Of a stretch of 64,000 bases of DNA, positions 43,416 to 52,009 are shown in pieces. Under the pieces are notes generated by a model. That model was not told where the DNA came from and ran no database searches. It saw nothing but the letters and a program-made list of their open reading frames with translations. Position numbers and translations under genes: made by a program. The DNA lies in the NCBI RefSeq assembly GCF_001282685.1, contig NZ_LN875035.1, positions 137,278 through 201,277 on the forward strand, read 5' to 3'. Source of the DNA: Niameybacter massiliensis (GTDB lineage: Bacteria > Bacillota > Clostridia > Lachnospirales > Cellulosilyticaceae). Every line of letters starts with the position of its first letter. Positions within the stretch are counted from its first letter, which is position 1.

Positions 43416-44897
43416 TTACTCAACAACTGGTACAAATGGTGCTTTGATTGTTCTACCACCACCGTGTTTTGCAACAAATGTATAAAGTTGACTATGTATT
43501 TCTTTAGCTTTTGTTAAAGCGCCCTCTGCTGTATTTATACCTTGCTCTGTCATATATGTAGCTGCTGCTGTCTTATCTGTTTTTACAAGTTCAATCACTT
43601 TTTGATCCACTTGAGCTTGTGCTTTAATAAGGTTTAACTCATATTGTTTCCAATAATCTCTTACACCTTTGCCAAAGTTTACACGATCAAGTTCTGCAAG
43701 TGTTGAAAGCCCTCTAAATGTCCAATATGCAGATGCCTCATTATAGTTTACACCTGGTATTTTGTAGGCTTCATGTGTATCTGTAATCCCTCCAAATGTA
43801 GGAAGATATACAGCGTGTTCTGCATTTCCCATTGCCATCCACATGAGACCGCCTACTTCTTTTGGATAGCTTTCTTTCATTTGAATAATATGACATTCAG
43901 CTTGCCCTTCTGTACCAATGGCACGTTTACCTTTATTTTCAGGAAGATTTACATCATTTTCTGTCCCCTCATAACGATATCTTTGAAGATCCATGACTTC
44001 GTCTACAGAGATCTTGTCATCGGCTTTCATAAATAAATCAAATACTGGTGTATCAAGTGCAACCTCTTGAGAAGCTGAGAAGAAATGTTGGCCTCCCCAT
44101 GCACGTAAACGATTGCCTTCTGACATTTCTGGTCCATATGTAAGTGCTAAATGGAATTTACCTTCATAGTTTTTTACTAAACCATGTTGAGCTGGCATAT
44201 TAATCACATCTTTTGAAGCCATCACATTTTCTGTATCATTTAAATCAACATAACCTAACATAAAAGCATTTGGAATGACTGCATACATATCATCTGGTAC
44301 TTTTACAGCTGCCCATTGATGACCACTTAAGATCTCCATATACCAAGCTTCTTCATTATCTGCAAAAAGAATAATATTCCCTTCTGCTGATCCATATTGC
44401 TCTACGATTTCACCAAGTACTTTAACCCCTTCTCTTGCTGTTTTTACACGTGGAAGAACAACTGATGGAATGGCTGCTTCACGAATACCATTTTCAACAA
44501 GTGGATCAATAGCTTTAATGGCATCATTTACTGCTGCTGATACCGTTGCTGTCATCGCAACACCTTGTTCATTTATTCCTGCTGCTGCATAAATACCATC
44601 TTCATGTTCCTCTACATCAGGAAGCATTGTATATTTATAAGCTTTTGCAGGCTGTTCAATCTTGAATCCATTAAGGTCTTCAAACATCTCGCCTTTTTTA
44701 TAAGTTGTTGCTGGTACAACAACAAAATTCTTATTGTAAGCTGCCCCAATATCTTCAGTTCTACCCATGATAATACTACCATCTTCAGTAGCATTTTTCC
44801 CTACAACAACGCCTGTACAAGCGAATACATTAACACTTACAGATAAGCTTAAAAGAAGCGTCATTAATCCTTTAAGTAAATTATTTTTCTTGCTCAT
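43416..44897 (-). CDS. Secreted C69-family dipeptidase
   Basis: 493 residues. A signal peptide (residues 1-26) ends just before Cys27 in FACTGVVVGKNAT. In this Ntn-hydrolase family the N-terminal Cys is the nucleophile, so cleavage by signal peptidase would itself expose the catalytic residue. IIMGRTEDIG, EAWYMEILSGHQWAAV, GRTEDI and MWMAMGNAEHAVYLP are characteristic family regions. Hydrolyses dipeptides outside the membrane. Monocistronic with its own terminator. Alternative: lipoprotein via FACT lipobox, less likely as Leu at -3 is missing. Confidence 0.9.
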   Translation of the reverse strand: MSKKNNLLKGLMTLLLSLSVSVNVFACTGVVVGKNATEDGSIIMGRTEDIGAAYNKNFVVVPATTYKKGEMFEDLNGFKIEQPAKAYKYTMLPDVEEHEDGIYAAAGINEQGVAMTATVSAAVNDAIKAIDPLVENGIREAAIPSVVLPRVKTAREGVKVLGEIVEQYGSAEGNIILFADNEEAWYMEILSGHQWAAVKVPDDMYAVIPNAFMLGYVDLNDTENVMASKDVINMPAQHGLVKNYEGKFHLALTYGPEMSEGNRLRAWGGQHFFSASQEVALDTPVFDLFMKADDKISVDEVMDLQRYRYEGTENDVNLPENKGKRAIGTEGQAECHIIQMKESYPKEVGGLMWMAMGNAEHAVYLPTFGGITDTHEAYKIPGVNYNEASAYWTFRGLSTLAELDRVNFGKGVRDYWKQYELNLIKAQAQVDQKVIELVKTDKTAAATYMTEQGINTAEGALTKAKEIHSQLYTFVAKHGGGRTIKAPFVPVVE

Positions 44898-45067
44898 ATT
44901 TAATCCCTCTTTCTATGTTTGTGAATATTTATTAGTTGTTTGTTTACTTTATACATAGTAACATAATTTAAAATAGACTGCAATACATTTTTTATATTTA
45001 TTCATATACACTTATTTTTAATCATTATATTACTAGCTATTTTCTTACATTTTCTACTCTTAGGTAA

Positions 45068-45110
45068 TAAAAAAGAGCCAATAATGTATTTTTTATACAT
45101 CATTAGCTCT
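45068..45110 (-). terminator. Terminator of the JetABC-like operon
   Basis: Stem AGAGCTAATGATGTA/TACATTATTGGCTCT with one G-U pair, followed by six T residues, just after the stop at 45123. Confidence 0.92.
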
Positions 45111-45122
45111 ATCGTTTTTATT

Positions 45123-48100
45123 TTATAGCACCATTTGTTCTCCAAGGAGTTTATCAAAGCTAAGGGCATCTAAATTAATGTGGGATTTAATATGTTCTAC
45201 CACAATGGTTTGCTTTTTGTTTTGGTCGTACTCTGAAGCTAAGTTATACTTCACATCAAAGAGAGACATAAGATGTTGTGGAATATCATAACCTACACAA
45301 AGGAGTTGAACATTATTACGATCAAGTAATTTGATAACAGGTTCCCATATATAGGCTGCAGCTGTACCAGAGAATGGACTATCTAGCATAATAAACTTAC
45401 GACTATCTTCTCCGATATGTGGATTATAGAGTTTTCTAATATAGGAAATAAGACAAATAAAGATACTCATATACATCCCATTGGATTGTCCTGTAGAACC
45501 AATGGCACGGCTCCAAGGAAGCTCTCTACTATTTTCCTTAATATCTTCTACTTTATAGACACGTACATCACTTTTCTTGATATTGACAACAAAGGCACCA
45601 AAGAGTTCCCTAAGTGTGAGGCGACCTGCTAAATAGGCTTGTTTTTTATTATCTTCAATAGACTCTACTTGCTCAACCAAGTTATTAATATAACTTTTCA
45701 TCTTAGCAAAACGTAGTTCTTCTTCTAGTGGTGTCACAATAATGCGAATCATTTCTTGACTACGTCCATAAAGTTCTATTTTTGAAAGATGTGCCAGGCT
45801 CATAAGGTCATTATAGACTTGCTCACATTTTTGGATACATTGATTGATAAAGCTTTCTTCATCTTTTTTGAGCGCTTCAATGGTTTCTTTAATACGGACT
45901 TTTTCTTCCCTTACATTTTCAAGGTAGCCGCCCTCTCCACCAATGAGTCCTCTATAGAGGTTGCACATTTCTTCATCTTTAGGACTTTCTAAAAGGAGTC
46001 TATCTAAATCTCCTTTAAAATGGATGAGTTCCGGTGCTTCTAAATAATCCAATACTTCTTTGAGTAATAGACTATAACCATTAGAAGTACTCTCTAAAGC
46101 ACGAAGGACTTCTCTTGTTTCTTGCTCAATGGCATCAAAGTTCTCCATTTTACGGGTAGCCTGAATAGTTTCTATGTATTGTAACCCGTAACGATACATG
46201 AGTCCATTTAGCTTTTCACGTTGATGGTTAAGGTTCTTAAGTGTTTCTTCTAGATCTACAAGTGCTTTTGACTTCTGATTTTGTTCATTTTGGCATTTTT
46301 TAATATTTTGAAGTAAAACACCTTTTTCATCTTTTACTTTTACTAAACATGCCTGAATTTCGCCCTCTTCTAGAATCATCTCTTCGTAAGTCATACGGTA
46401 TTCTTTTAAAAATTGGGCTTTCATATTCCCCAATGCACCCTCTTGACTGGCATATGCTACCTTCTGTGCTTCTACATTGGTACGAGCTGCTTCGTACAGT
46501 TTGCTGCTTTCACCTATTTGGATTTCTAGTTGTTTAAGAAGGGAAAGATAGTCGCCTTCAAAACGACTTCTCGTTGTGAAGTAGTCTGTTGTAAACTGTT
46601 CGCCTTTAGCTACCATTTCTAAGACTTTGTGTTCCATACTTTCTGCACATTCTTTAATGGCTTGTTCGAGCTGCTTGACATCTCCCGCTTCTTCACGTAA
46701 ACGTTGGTCATACATCTCATATTTCAGTTTTGCTTCTTCATAAGGCATATCTACTACATCATACTTAGCATCTTCTTCAACTTTAAAGGTGAAGTGCTCA
46801 ACTTGAATACGTATCTCATGATAACTTCCTGTCAAAGCGTCCTTGTGTGCTGTGAGTTCGGTTTGTCTTGCACCAAAGTGCTCAATAGTCTCTTCTAAGA
46901 GGCCTAAAGTCTTTTCACAATTTTTAAGTGTAAGGCTTAATTCACTGAGCTCTCTTTCTAGAGTAACTTGCGTTTGATGATCAGCTTCCCATTTTTTTAA
47001 AGCTTCACATTCTTGCTCTAGTCCTTCTAACACCTTACTTATCGTTGTAAATGCTTGATGTTCTTGTTCTAACGTCTCTTTCATCTCTTGAAGCTTTGTT
47101 TCTTCTTTACAAAGTGCTTCCTCAAGTTGTCTTTGCTGTTCCTCTAAGGCTTCATCCTTGTGGATGGCTTCTACAAGTTCAGCTTTAAATCCTTCTACCT
47201 TTTCTCCTGGATAGGTCTTGGTGATTTCAAGAACAAGGGCTTGGTGATCTGTAACAACTTTAACTTGTGCCTCTAAATCCTTTAAATCTTGTTCAAGACT
47301 TACAAGCTCTTTTTTTAACTTGCGTAGTTCTTTTTCTCTTAAGTCGACATCCATAAAATAGTCAACATCCTTGGTCGTAAAGGTAATCCCTGAAACTTGT
47401 AGATCTTCACCTTCTAATAACGCATCCTGGTTAATAATCGGTAATACTTCATCTTCTAATGTACGTCTAAGCTTTGTATCTCTTACAAGCTTTCTAAAGT
47501 CTACTTCATCGACTAAAATGCTGTACGGTAAAAGGGTGGTACGTTCTAAGAGTGCTTTCTTTTCGTCCTCCGATTGGTTTTGCAAGAAACTACTCCCAAG
47601 TACTGCAGAAGGATAGCTATCTGATACACGTTTATATTGCCTTCTTGCACATGCAGAGAGGACAACCCCATGACTGAGTTCCAGCATGCTTAGCTTTTCT
47701 TCACATTCTTTTTTCTTTGTTTCTTTTTGACTCATCCCTTTATGTAGATTCACTAAGGCTTTATTTAAATGCCCCATCAAATCCTGCGTGTCGTACTTAG
47801 CTTTTAGCTGATTTATTAAGTTTTCACCTGTACGTACCTCTGCTAAAATTTTTCTAAGGTTTAGCACTCGTGATGCTTGATGTTGCTTTTCAAGTTCTAA
47901 AAGTTTACGTGCTTGGAGCTTGTCATTTAAGCTACTCTTTGCCTCTTCCATGTCAACTTTTAGTGCTTCTATTTTTGCTTTTAAAGTTTCACAATTCAAT
48001 TTATTTGCTTCATATTCTTCTTCAAGTTGTTCTTTTGTCAAATGCTTAAATTCTTTTTGAAGCGTACTTAATTGCTCTTGGATTCTATGGATTGCTTTTT

Positions 48101-49586
48101 CTTTTTCTGCTACTTGGACTCTTGTATGTGCTAAAGTTGTCTTAATACGTTCTCTTTCCAAACAACTTTCATGGTACTCAGCCTTTAACGCTTCTAATGC
48201 GTTTTCTGCTTCTTCTTTAGCTTTGGTACTTGTTCTAAACTGTTTAAACAATAAGTTACCGTATACATTACCCCAATAGTTGTAATCTGCCATAAGTTCC
48301 TTATGTTCTTTAGCACGTGTGCCAAGTTCCTCTTCTTTTAAAGCTTTTTTCATTTTAAAGCTTTCATATTCCCCATAAAGTTTTTCAGCTTCATAATACG
48401 TTTTCTTTTCTTTTAAAGCGTTCAATGCCTCTTCTTTTTGTCCAAAGGCTTGCTCTAATTCTTGAAGATAAGTACCCAGTGCGTTTAGTTTCTCCTGGGC
48501 TTCTTTAATAGAATAGGCTTGCTCTTGTCTATTTAAGTGCTCTACATGCATTTTATATTGTCCAAGTAAACTTTCTAGTTCTTGAGTTTCTTTAATAAGA
48601 CGACTTTTCTCTTGTTCCTTAAAGCTTTTGTCTTGGGTAATCCCTAAACTCATTTCACTCAGTTTTGTCACTAAGTCCTCTTTAGATTCAAACGCTTTTC
48701 CCAGTTTACCAAGTTGCTCATAAATACGCTCACAAGCTTCTTCAATATAAGTATATTCTGCTTCTAAAGCTTCTTTTTGCTGAAGGGTCAGAAGGGTTTG
48801 TCTCAGATTAAGAAGGGTCTTTGCACGACTTTCTTCTGTTTGATAGTCACCTTCGTGACGTAATCTATAGCTTTCTTCTATGGTTGGAATAAGGAAATCT
48901 TGAATAAAGCTACTTGCCGTACTGTAACTTCTTAAATACTTCTCGGCATTGGCCTCACTGGCATTGATACCCATGAGATGCTTCCATTCCACACTATTAA
49001 TATTGAGCTTTGCAAGTTCTTTTAGATGATCTTTTTTCGTACGATTCATCACCACACTGTACTCACGAAGGGGCGTTTGCATCAATTTCTTCAAGTAACC
49101 TTCTAACTCTTTGTAATTCATGATTTTCTTCGTACCATCTTCTTTTACAGTAACCAGTGGCAAACTTTCTAAATCATAAGCATTAGGTTCATTGTAATAG
49201 GTAATATAAAGCATCGTACCAAATTCACCATTTTCTTCTTCGTCTAAAAAGTTCACTTGCTCCACTTTTTCTTTTTTATAAGCACAAAATCCAACTAAAG
49301 CATATTTAAAGGCACTGCCTTCATCTAATCGCCATTCCACAAGGGAGTGAATCGTATTATTGTTATTTTTGTTATCAAATAAGAGAGAAAGAGGAAACTC
49401 TTGCTTAAACTTTGCACCTGGTAGCATAGGTTGTGCCATACATTGTAAGAAGAATGTTTTACCTAGTCCATTAATCATATCAATTAATGTATGAGTCCCT
49501 CCCATTTTAAGCACAAAATCTTCATAGTAGTTATTGCCATCGTTATATTTAATGTTTGTAATACGTACGCGATTGATATATGGCAT
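45123..49586 (-). CDS. SMC-like ATPase, JetC/MksB-type
   Basis: 1487 residues. An ATPase head is split to both ends with about 1100 residues of coiled coil (Leu, Glu and Lys heptads) and a hinge-like region near residues 640-790 between. The N-terminal P-loop is MINGLGKTFFLQ (residues 37-48; GLGKT kept, first Gly replaced). The C-terminal head has a signature-like GSTGQSNGMYMSI and Walker B FIMLDSPFSG, where Ser1403 stands in place of the usual Glu. Third gene of a jetA-jetB-jetC-like operon that makes a condensin-like complex. It starts one base after the JetB stop, so translation is coupled. Confidence 0.85.
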   Translation of the reverse strand: MPYINRVRITNIKYNDGNNYYEDFVLKMGGTHTLIDMINGLGKTFFLQCMAQPMLPGAKFKQEFPLSLLFDNKNNNNTIHSLVEWRLDEGSAFKYALVGFCAYKKEKVEQVNFLDEEENGEFGTMLYITYYNEPNAYDLESLPLVTVKEDGTKKIMNYKELEGYLKKLMQTPLREYSVVMNRTKKDHLKELAKLNINSVEWKHLMGINASEANAEKYLRSYSTASSFIQDFLIPTIEESYRLRHEGDYQTEESRAKTLLNLRQTLLTLQQKEALEAEYTYIEEACERIYEQLGKLGKAFESKEDLVTKLSEMSLGITQDKSFKEQEKSRLIKETQELESLLGQYKMHVEHLNRQEQAYSIKEAQEKLNALGTYLQELEQAFGQKEEALNALKEKKTYYEAEKLYGEYESFKMKKALKEEELGTRAKEHKELMADYNYWGNVYGNLLFKQFRTSTKAKEEAENALEALKAEYHESCLERERIKTTLAHTRVQVAEKEKAIHRIQEQLSTLQKEFKHLTKEQLEEEYEANKLNCETLKAKIEALKVDMEEAKSSLNDKLQARKLLELEKQHQASRVLNLRKILAEVRTGENLINQLKAKYDTQDLMGHLNKALVNLHKGMSQKETKKKECEEKLSMLELSHGVVLSACARRQYKRVSDSYPSAVLGSSFLQNQSEDEKKALLERTTLLPYSILVDEVDFRKLVRDTKLRRTLEDEVLPIINQDALLEGEDLQVSGITFTTKDVDYFMDVDLREKELRKLKKELVSLEQDLKDLEAQVKVVTDHQALVLEITKTYPGEKVEGFKAELVEAIHKDEALEEQQRQLEEALCKEETKLQEMKETLEQEHQAFTTISKVLEGLEQECEALKKWEADHQTQVTLERELSELSLTLKNCEKTLGLLEETIEHFGARQTELTAHKDALTGSYHEIRIQVEHFTFKVEEDAKYDVVDMPYEEAKLKYEMYDQRLREEAGDVKQLEQAIKECAESMEHKVLEMVAKGEQFTTDYFTTRSRFEGDYLSLLKQLEIQIGESSKLYEAARTNVEAQKVAYASQEGALGNMKAQFLKEYRMTYEEMILEEGEIQACLVKVKDEKGVLLQNIKKCQNEQNQKSKALVDLEETLKNLNHQREKLNGLMYRYGLQYIETIQATRKMENFDAIEQETREVLRALESTSNGYSLLLKEVLDYLEAPELIHFKGDLDRLLLESPKDEEMCNLYRGLIGGEGGYLENVREEKVRIKETIEALKKDEESFINQCIQKCEQVYNDLMSLAHLSKIELYGRSQEMIRIIVTPLEEELRFAKMKSYINNLVEQVESIEDNKKQAYLAGRLTLRELFGAFVVNIKKSDVRVYKVEDIKENSRELPWSRAIGSTGQSNGMYMSIFICLISYIRKLYNPHIGEDSRKFIMLDSPFSGTAAAYIWEPVIKLLDRNNVQLLCVGYDIPQHLMSLFDVKYNLASEYDQNKKQTIVVEHIKSHINLDALSFDKLLGEQMVL

Positions 49587-49587
49587 A

Positions 49588-50316
49588 TTAGTTCTCTCCC
49601 TTCTCAAGTAGGCTTTCCCCGTAATGCATAAGGGCATTTTTCACTGTGCGATCATCAAAGTAATGGGCAATCAATGCTTTAAACTTTTCAGTTGGCACAT
49701 AGTTACGCTCGATTACATTTTTAAGTAAAAGTCCTTGTCCTACTAAAAAGTGTAGGCTTCTTGTGACAAAATAAAATTGTGTTTGGCTTCTTCTAAGGCT
49801 TTCTAAATTTTCTTCGCTTTGGTGCAAACTCATTTGCGCTAAGCTCTCCCAGAAGTTTTTAATAGCTGTAAATGAATAGACTTCTTCCTCATCCAATTCT
49901 TCTAAACTTAACGCGCCTAAAGTAGCACTTACACGGTCCACGACTTCCGTACTGGTAATATAATCCTTATAAGTGGTATAAGCACTTTCTTTATAAAATA
50001 ACGTCATCATACTATACATAATGAAATAACAAAGATAGAGTTCTTTATTGGTCTCTAAATTCATAGCTTGTCTAAGCTCTTCATTTTTATAACCAAATAA
50101 TGTATTTTCTAGACCTGGTGAAACGTAAAGTGCCTTTTTATATTCAATAAGTGTCAAGTTAAAGCTTGAAAGAATGGTATAAACCAATTCTTGTACACCC
50201 ATATCTGTCATATAAAGCTCATAAAGTGCTGGCTCACTTTGTAAACTTAATGGTTTATTTTGGAGTAACAAGTTGGTCATTTGTAATGCTTGTTGCAACT
50301 GTTCTGTATGTGTCAT
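49588..50316 (-). CDS. JetB/MksE-like subunit (DUF6063-type)
   Basis: 242 residues, helical, no membrane segment. It opens with TEQLQQALQMTNLLLQNKPL, followed by YTILSSFNLTLIEYKKALYVSPG and FGYKNEELR; the last third looks like a winged helix (GQGLLLKNVIERNYVPTEKF). Size, position between a kleisin-like and an SMC-like gene, and four-base spacing to the upstream stop fit the MukE/MksE/JetB role of bridging kleisin and DNA. The named Pfam is from memory. Confidence 0.78.
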   Translation of the reverse strand: MTHTEQLQQALQMTNLLLQNKPLSLQSEPALYELYMTDMGVQELVYTILSSFNLTLIEYKKALYVSPGLENTLFGYKNEELRQAMNLETNKELYLCYFIMYSMMTLFYKESAYTTYKDYITSTEVVDRVSATLGALSLEELDEEEVYSFTAIKNFWESLAQMSLHQSEENLESLRRSQTQFYFVTRSLHFLVGQGLLLKNVIERNYVPTEKFKALIAHYFDDRTVKNALMHYGESLLEKGEN

Positions 50317-50320
50317 AAAC

Positions 50321-51877
50321 TTACCTCTTTATATAATAATGACAATCTGTCATTTCTAAAGCCCCATCTGTCATATAAGTTCCTCTTTGAACTTCTACAA
50401 TCAGATTCACCTCTTTAAAAACTGACAAACTTTCTGTCTCTGTAACGATTTTCTTATAAATAGCTTCTACACTAGGAAGCTTGGTTTCTTGTCTGATTAT
50501 TTGTCTATAGTCAAAACACTTTGTACCACTTTCTTCTCCTTTTGTTTGGGTAAGGATCATCATAAAGCTTGGCAAATCATAGTTTTCTACTACTTGTGAG
50601 CCATAACGTGCCTTAAGTGTTTGCAAATAATCTTTAAGACTCATATGCTCATTTTCCATGACTAAGAATAGAAGCTCTCTAAACATCAGTTCATAGTTAA
50701 AAATAAGACGGCTTGTAACTTGTTGGTCTAATGTCTCAACTTTAATACTTTCACTATCTTCAGGGTTCACAATTTCACCTTCTGAACTTTTTTCTTCCTT
50801 AAGTAAAAAAAGATGGTCAATACGCTCTAGGGCAAATTGCTTAGGTAAATGGATATCAAATAAACTATTGATAGCTGCCGCGAGGCCTCTTGTATCGTCC
50901 TTTCTGATAGCATTTTCTAAGAAATGGTGGAAGTTAAAGTTCTCTTTAAAAATAGTTTTACGACGTGCCACAAGCATTTCTTCTGCTTTCTGCCTTAGAT
51001 CAACAAGGGCATCTAATAGTAGGGCATGTAGCTCAACCGTCTTAGAAAGTTCCATCTGCATATCAATGACAAAACGTTTAAATCTTAAATCTTTTTCACT
51101 CATTTGGCTGGCTTCGATTTGTTGCAGATATTCTTTTTCTAAAGTGGACAAATAGCTGAGGGTTTCTTTAAAAAGAGATTGTTCATCTTCTAGACGTTTT
51201 CTTACAGATTGTGTGTAGAGCGCATAGCCCTCTGTAAAGCCATAGCTCAGTTCCTCTAAAATTTCTCCTTTACGCTTAGCTTCCTTTTTAATTTCAATAT
51301 TAATACGTTCTAAAGTGCTAAGCGCACTTCCAAAGTCCTCATGCTCAACTAATTTACGAAGTAAAATAAGCTGAATACTAATTTTACTTTCTTCTCCAAA
51401 CTCCTTTGTCTGAAGAAGAAAATCAATGCCGACCGTTGTGAGACGATAAAAGTTTTTTTCTAAAAGGGCATCTCTTGTATAACTGATATAACGAAGCTTT
51501 GTTTCTTTCATGCGTCTTTCTTCAAGATCATAATAGGTATAACCAAAAGGGGTTCCACCATTTTGAAGTTTATCTAGAACGTAACGGGTAAGATCTGTCA
51601 TCTCCACTGGGGAATAATCCTCGTTGTAAACGGTGCCAATAACACCCTCTAAATGACCTTGTATTTCTTCAAATCCTACGCCACGGTCCTTTAGATGCCC
51701 CTCATAAAGGAGATAAGATAAAACACTAAGGACTAAAACGCCCATGTCTAAATTGGTATATTTATCCGAACGCTTATTAAGCGCATAGAGTTCAGCAAAA
51801 GGTATGTATTTTGCAAGATTTTGTTGCCTAATAGGAAGGTCAGCTAAAATCTTTAATCGTTGTTTCTCATTTTCCAT
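50321..51877 (-). CDS. JetA/MksF-like kleisin subunit (DUF5716-type)
   Basis: 518 residues, cytoplasmic. An N-terminal winged-helix region (about 1-130, IPFAELYALNKRSDKYTNLDMG, TPFGYTYYDLEER), a central helical part with coiled coil around SLFKETLSYLSTLEKEYLQQ, and a C-terminal domain (KCFDYRQIIRQETKLPSVEAIYKKI) agree with the kleisin of MukBEF/MksBEF/Wadjet systems. First gene of the operon. Start at 51877 is preferred because the 22 codons before it overlap the putative promoter and a LexA-type box. Confidence 0.78.
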   Translation of the reverse strand: MENEKQRLKILADLPIRQQNLAKYIPFAELYALNKRSDKYTNLDMGVLVLSVLSYLLYEGHLKDRGVGFEEIQGHLEGVIGTVYNEDYSPVEMTDLTRYVLDKLQNGGTPFGYTYYDLEERRMKETKLRYISYTRDALLEKNFYRLTTVGIDFLLQTKEFGEESKISIQLILLRKLVEHEDFGSALSTLERINIEIKKEAKRKGEILEELSYGFTEGYALYTQSVRKRLEDEQSLFKETLSYLSTLEKEYLQQIEASQMSEKDLRFKRFVIDMQMELSKTVELHALLLDALVDLRQKAEEMLVARRKTIFKENFNFHHFLENAIRKDDTRGLAAAINSLFDIHLPKQFALERIDHLFLLKEEKSSEGEIVNPEDSESIKVETLDQQVTSRLIFNYELMFRELLFLVMENEHMSLKDYLQTLKARYGSQVVENYDLPSFMMILTQTKGEESGTKCFDYRQIIRQETKLPSVEAIYKKIVTETESLSVFKEVNLIVEVQRGTYMTDGALEMTDCHYYIKR

Positions 51878-51910
51878 AGGTTCTCTTCTTTCTTTACAAT
51901 ATACTGCTTC

Positions 51911-51931
51911 ATAATATCGAACTTTTGTTCT
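51911..51931 (-). promoter_or_regulatory. Candidate LexA box at the JetABC-like promoter
   Basis: The palindrome GAAC-TTTT-GTTC (51919-51930 on the plus strand) sits one to two bases upstream of a candidate -10 TATTAT (51911-51916, minus), 34 bases before the JetA start codon. It matches the Gram-positive GAAC-N4-GTTC core. By chance about one such 8-base palindrome is expected in 64 kb of this composition, so the position, not the match, carries the weight. Confidence 0.45.
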
Positions 51932-51946
51932 GTGTGTAATCATTGC

Positions 51947-51979
51947 AAAAGCTCTAGTTCATCTTGCTAACTAGAGCTT
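51947..51979 (-). terminator. Terminator of the GH123-like gene
   Basis: Stem AAGCTCTAGTT/AACTAGAGCTT followed by TTGC on the minus strand, 31 bases after the stop at 52010. Confidence 0.8.
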
Positions 51980-52009
51980 TCTATGAAGTAAAAATATCTC
52001 TTTCATCTA

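Noticed and set aside
45123-49637. Start of the SMC-like gene at 49637
   Set aside because: It would overlap the preceding gene by about 50 bases; the ATG at 49586 has GGGAGAG upstream and follows the stop by one base.
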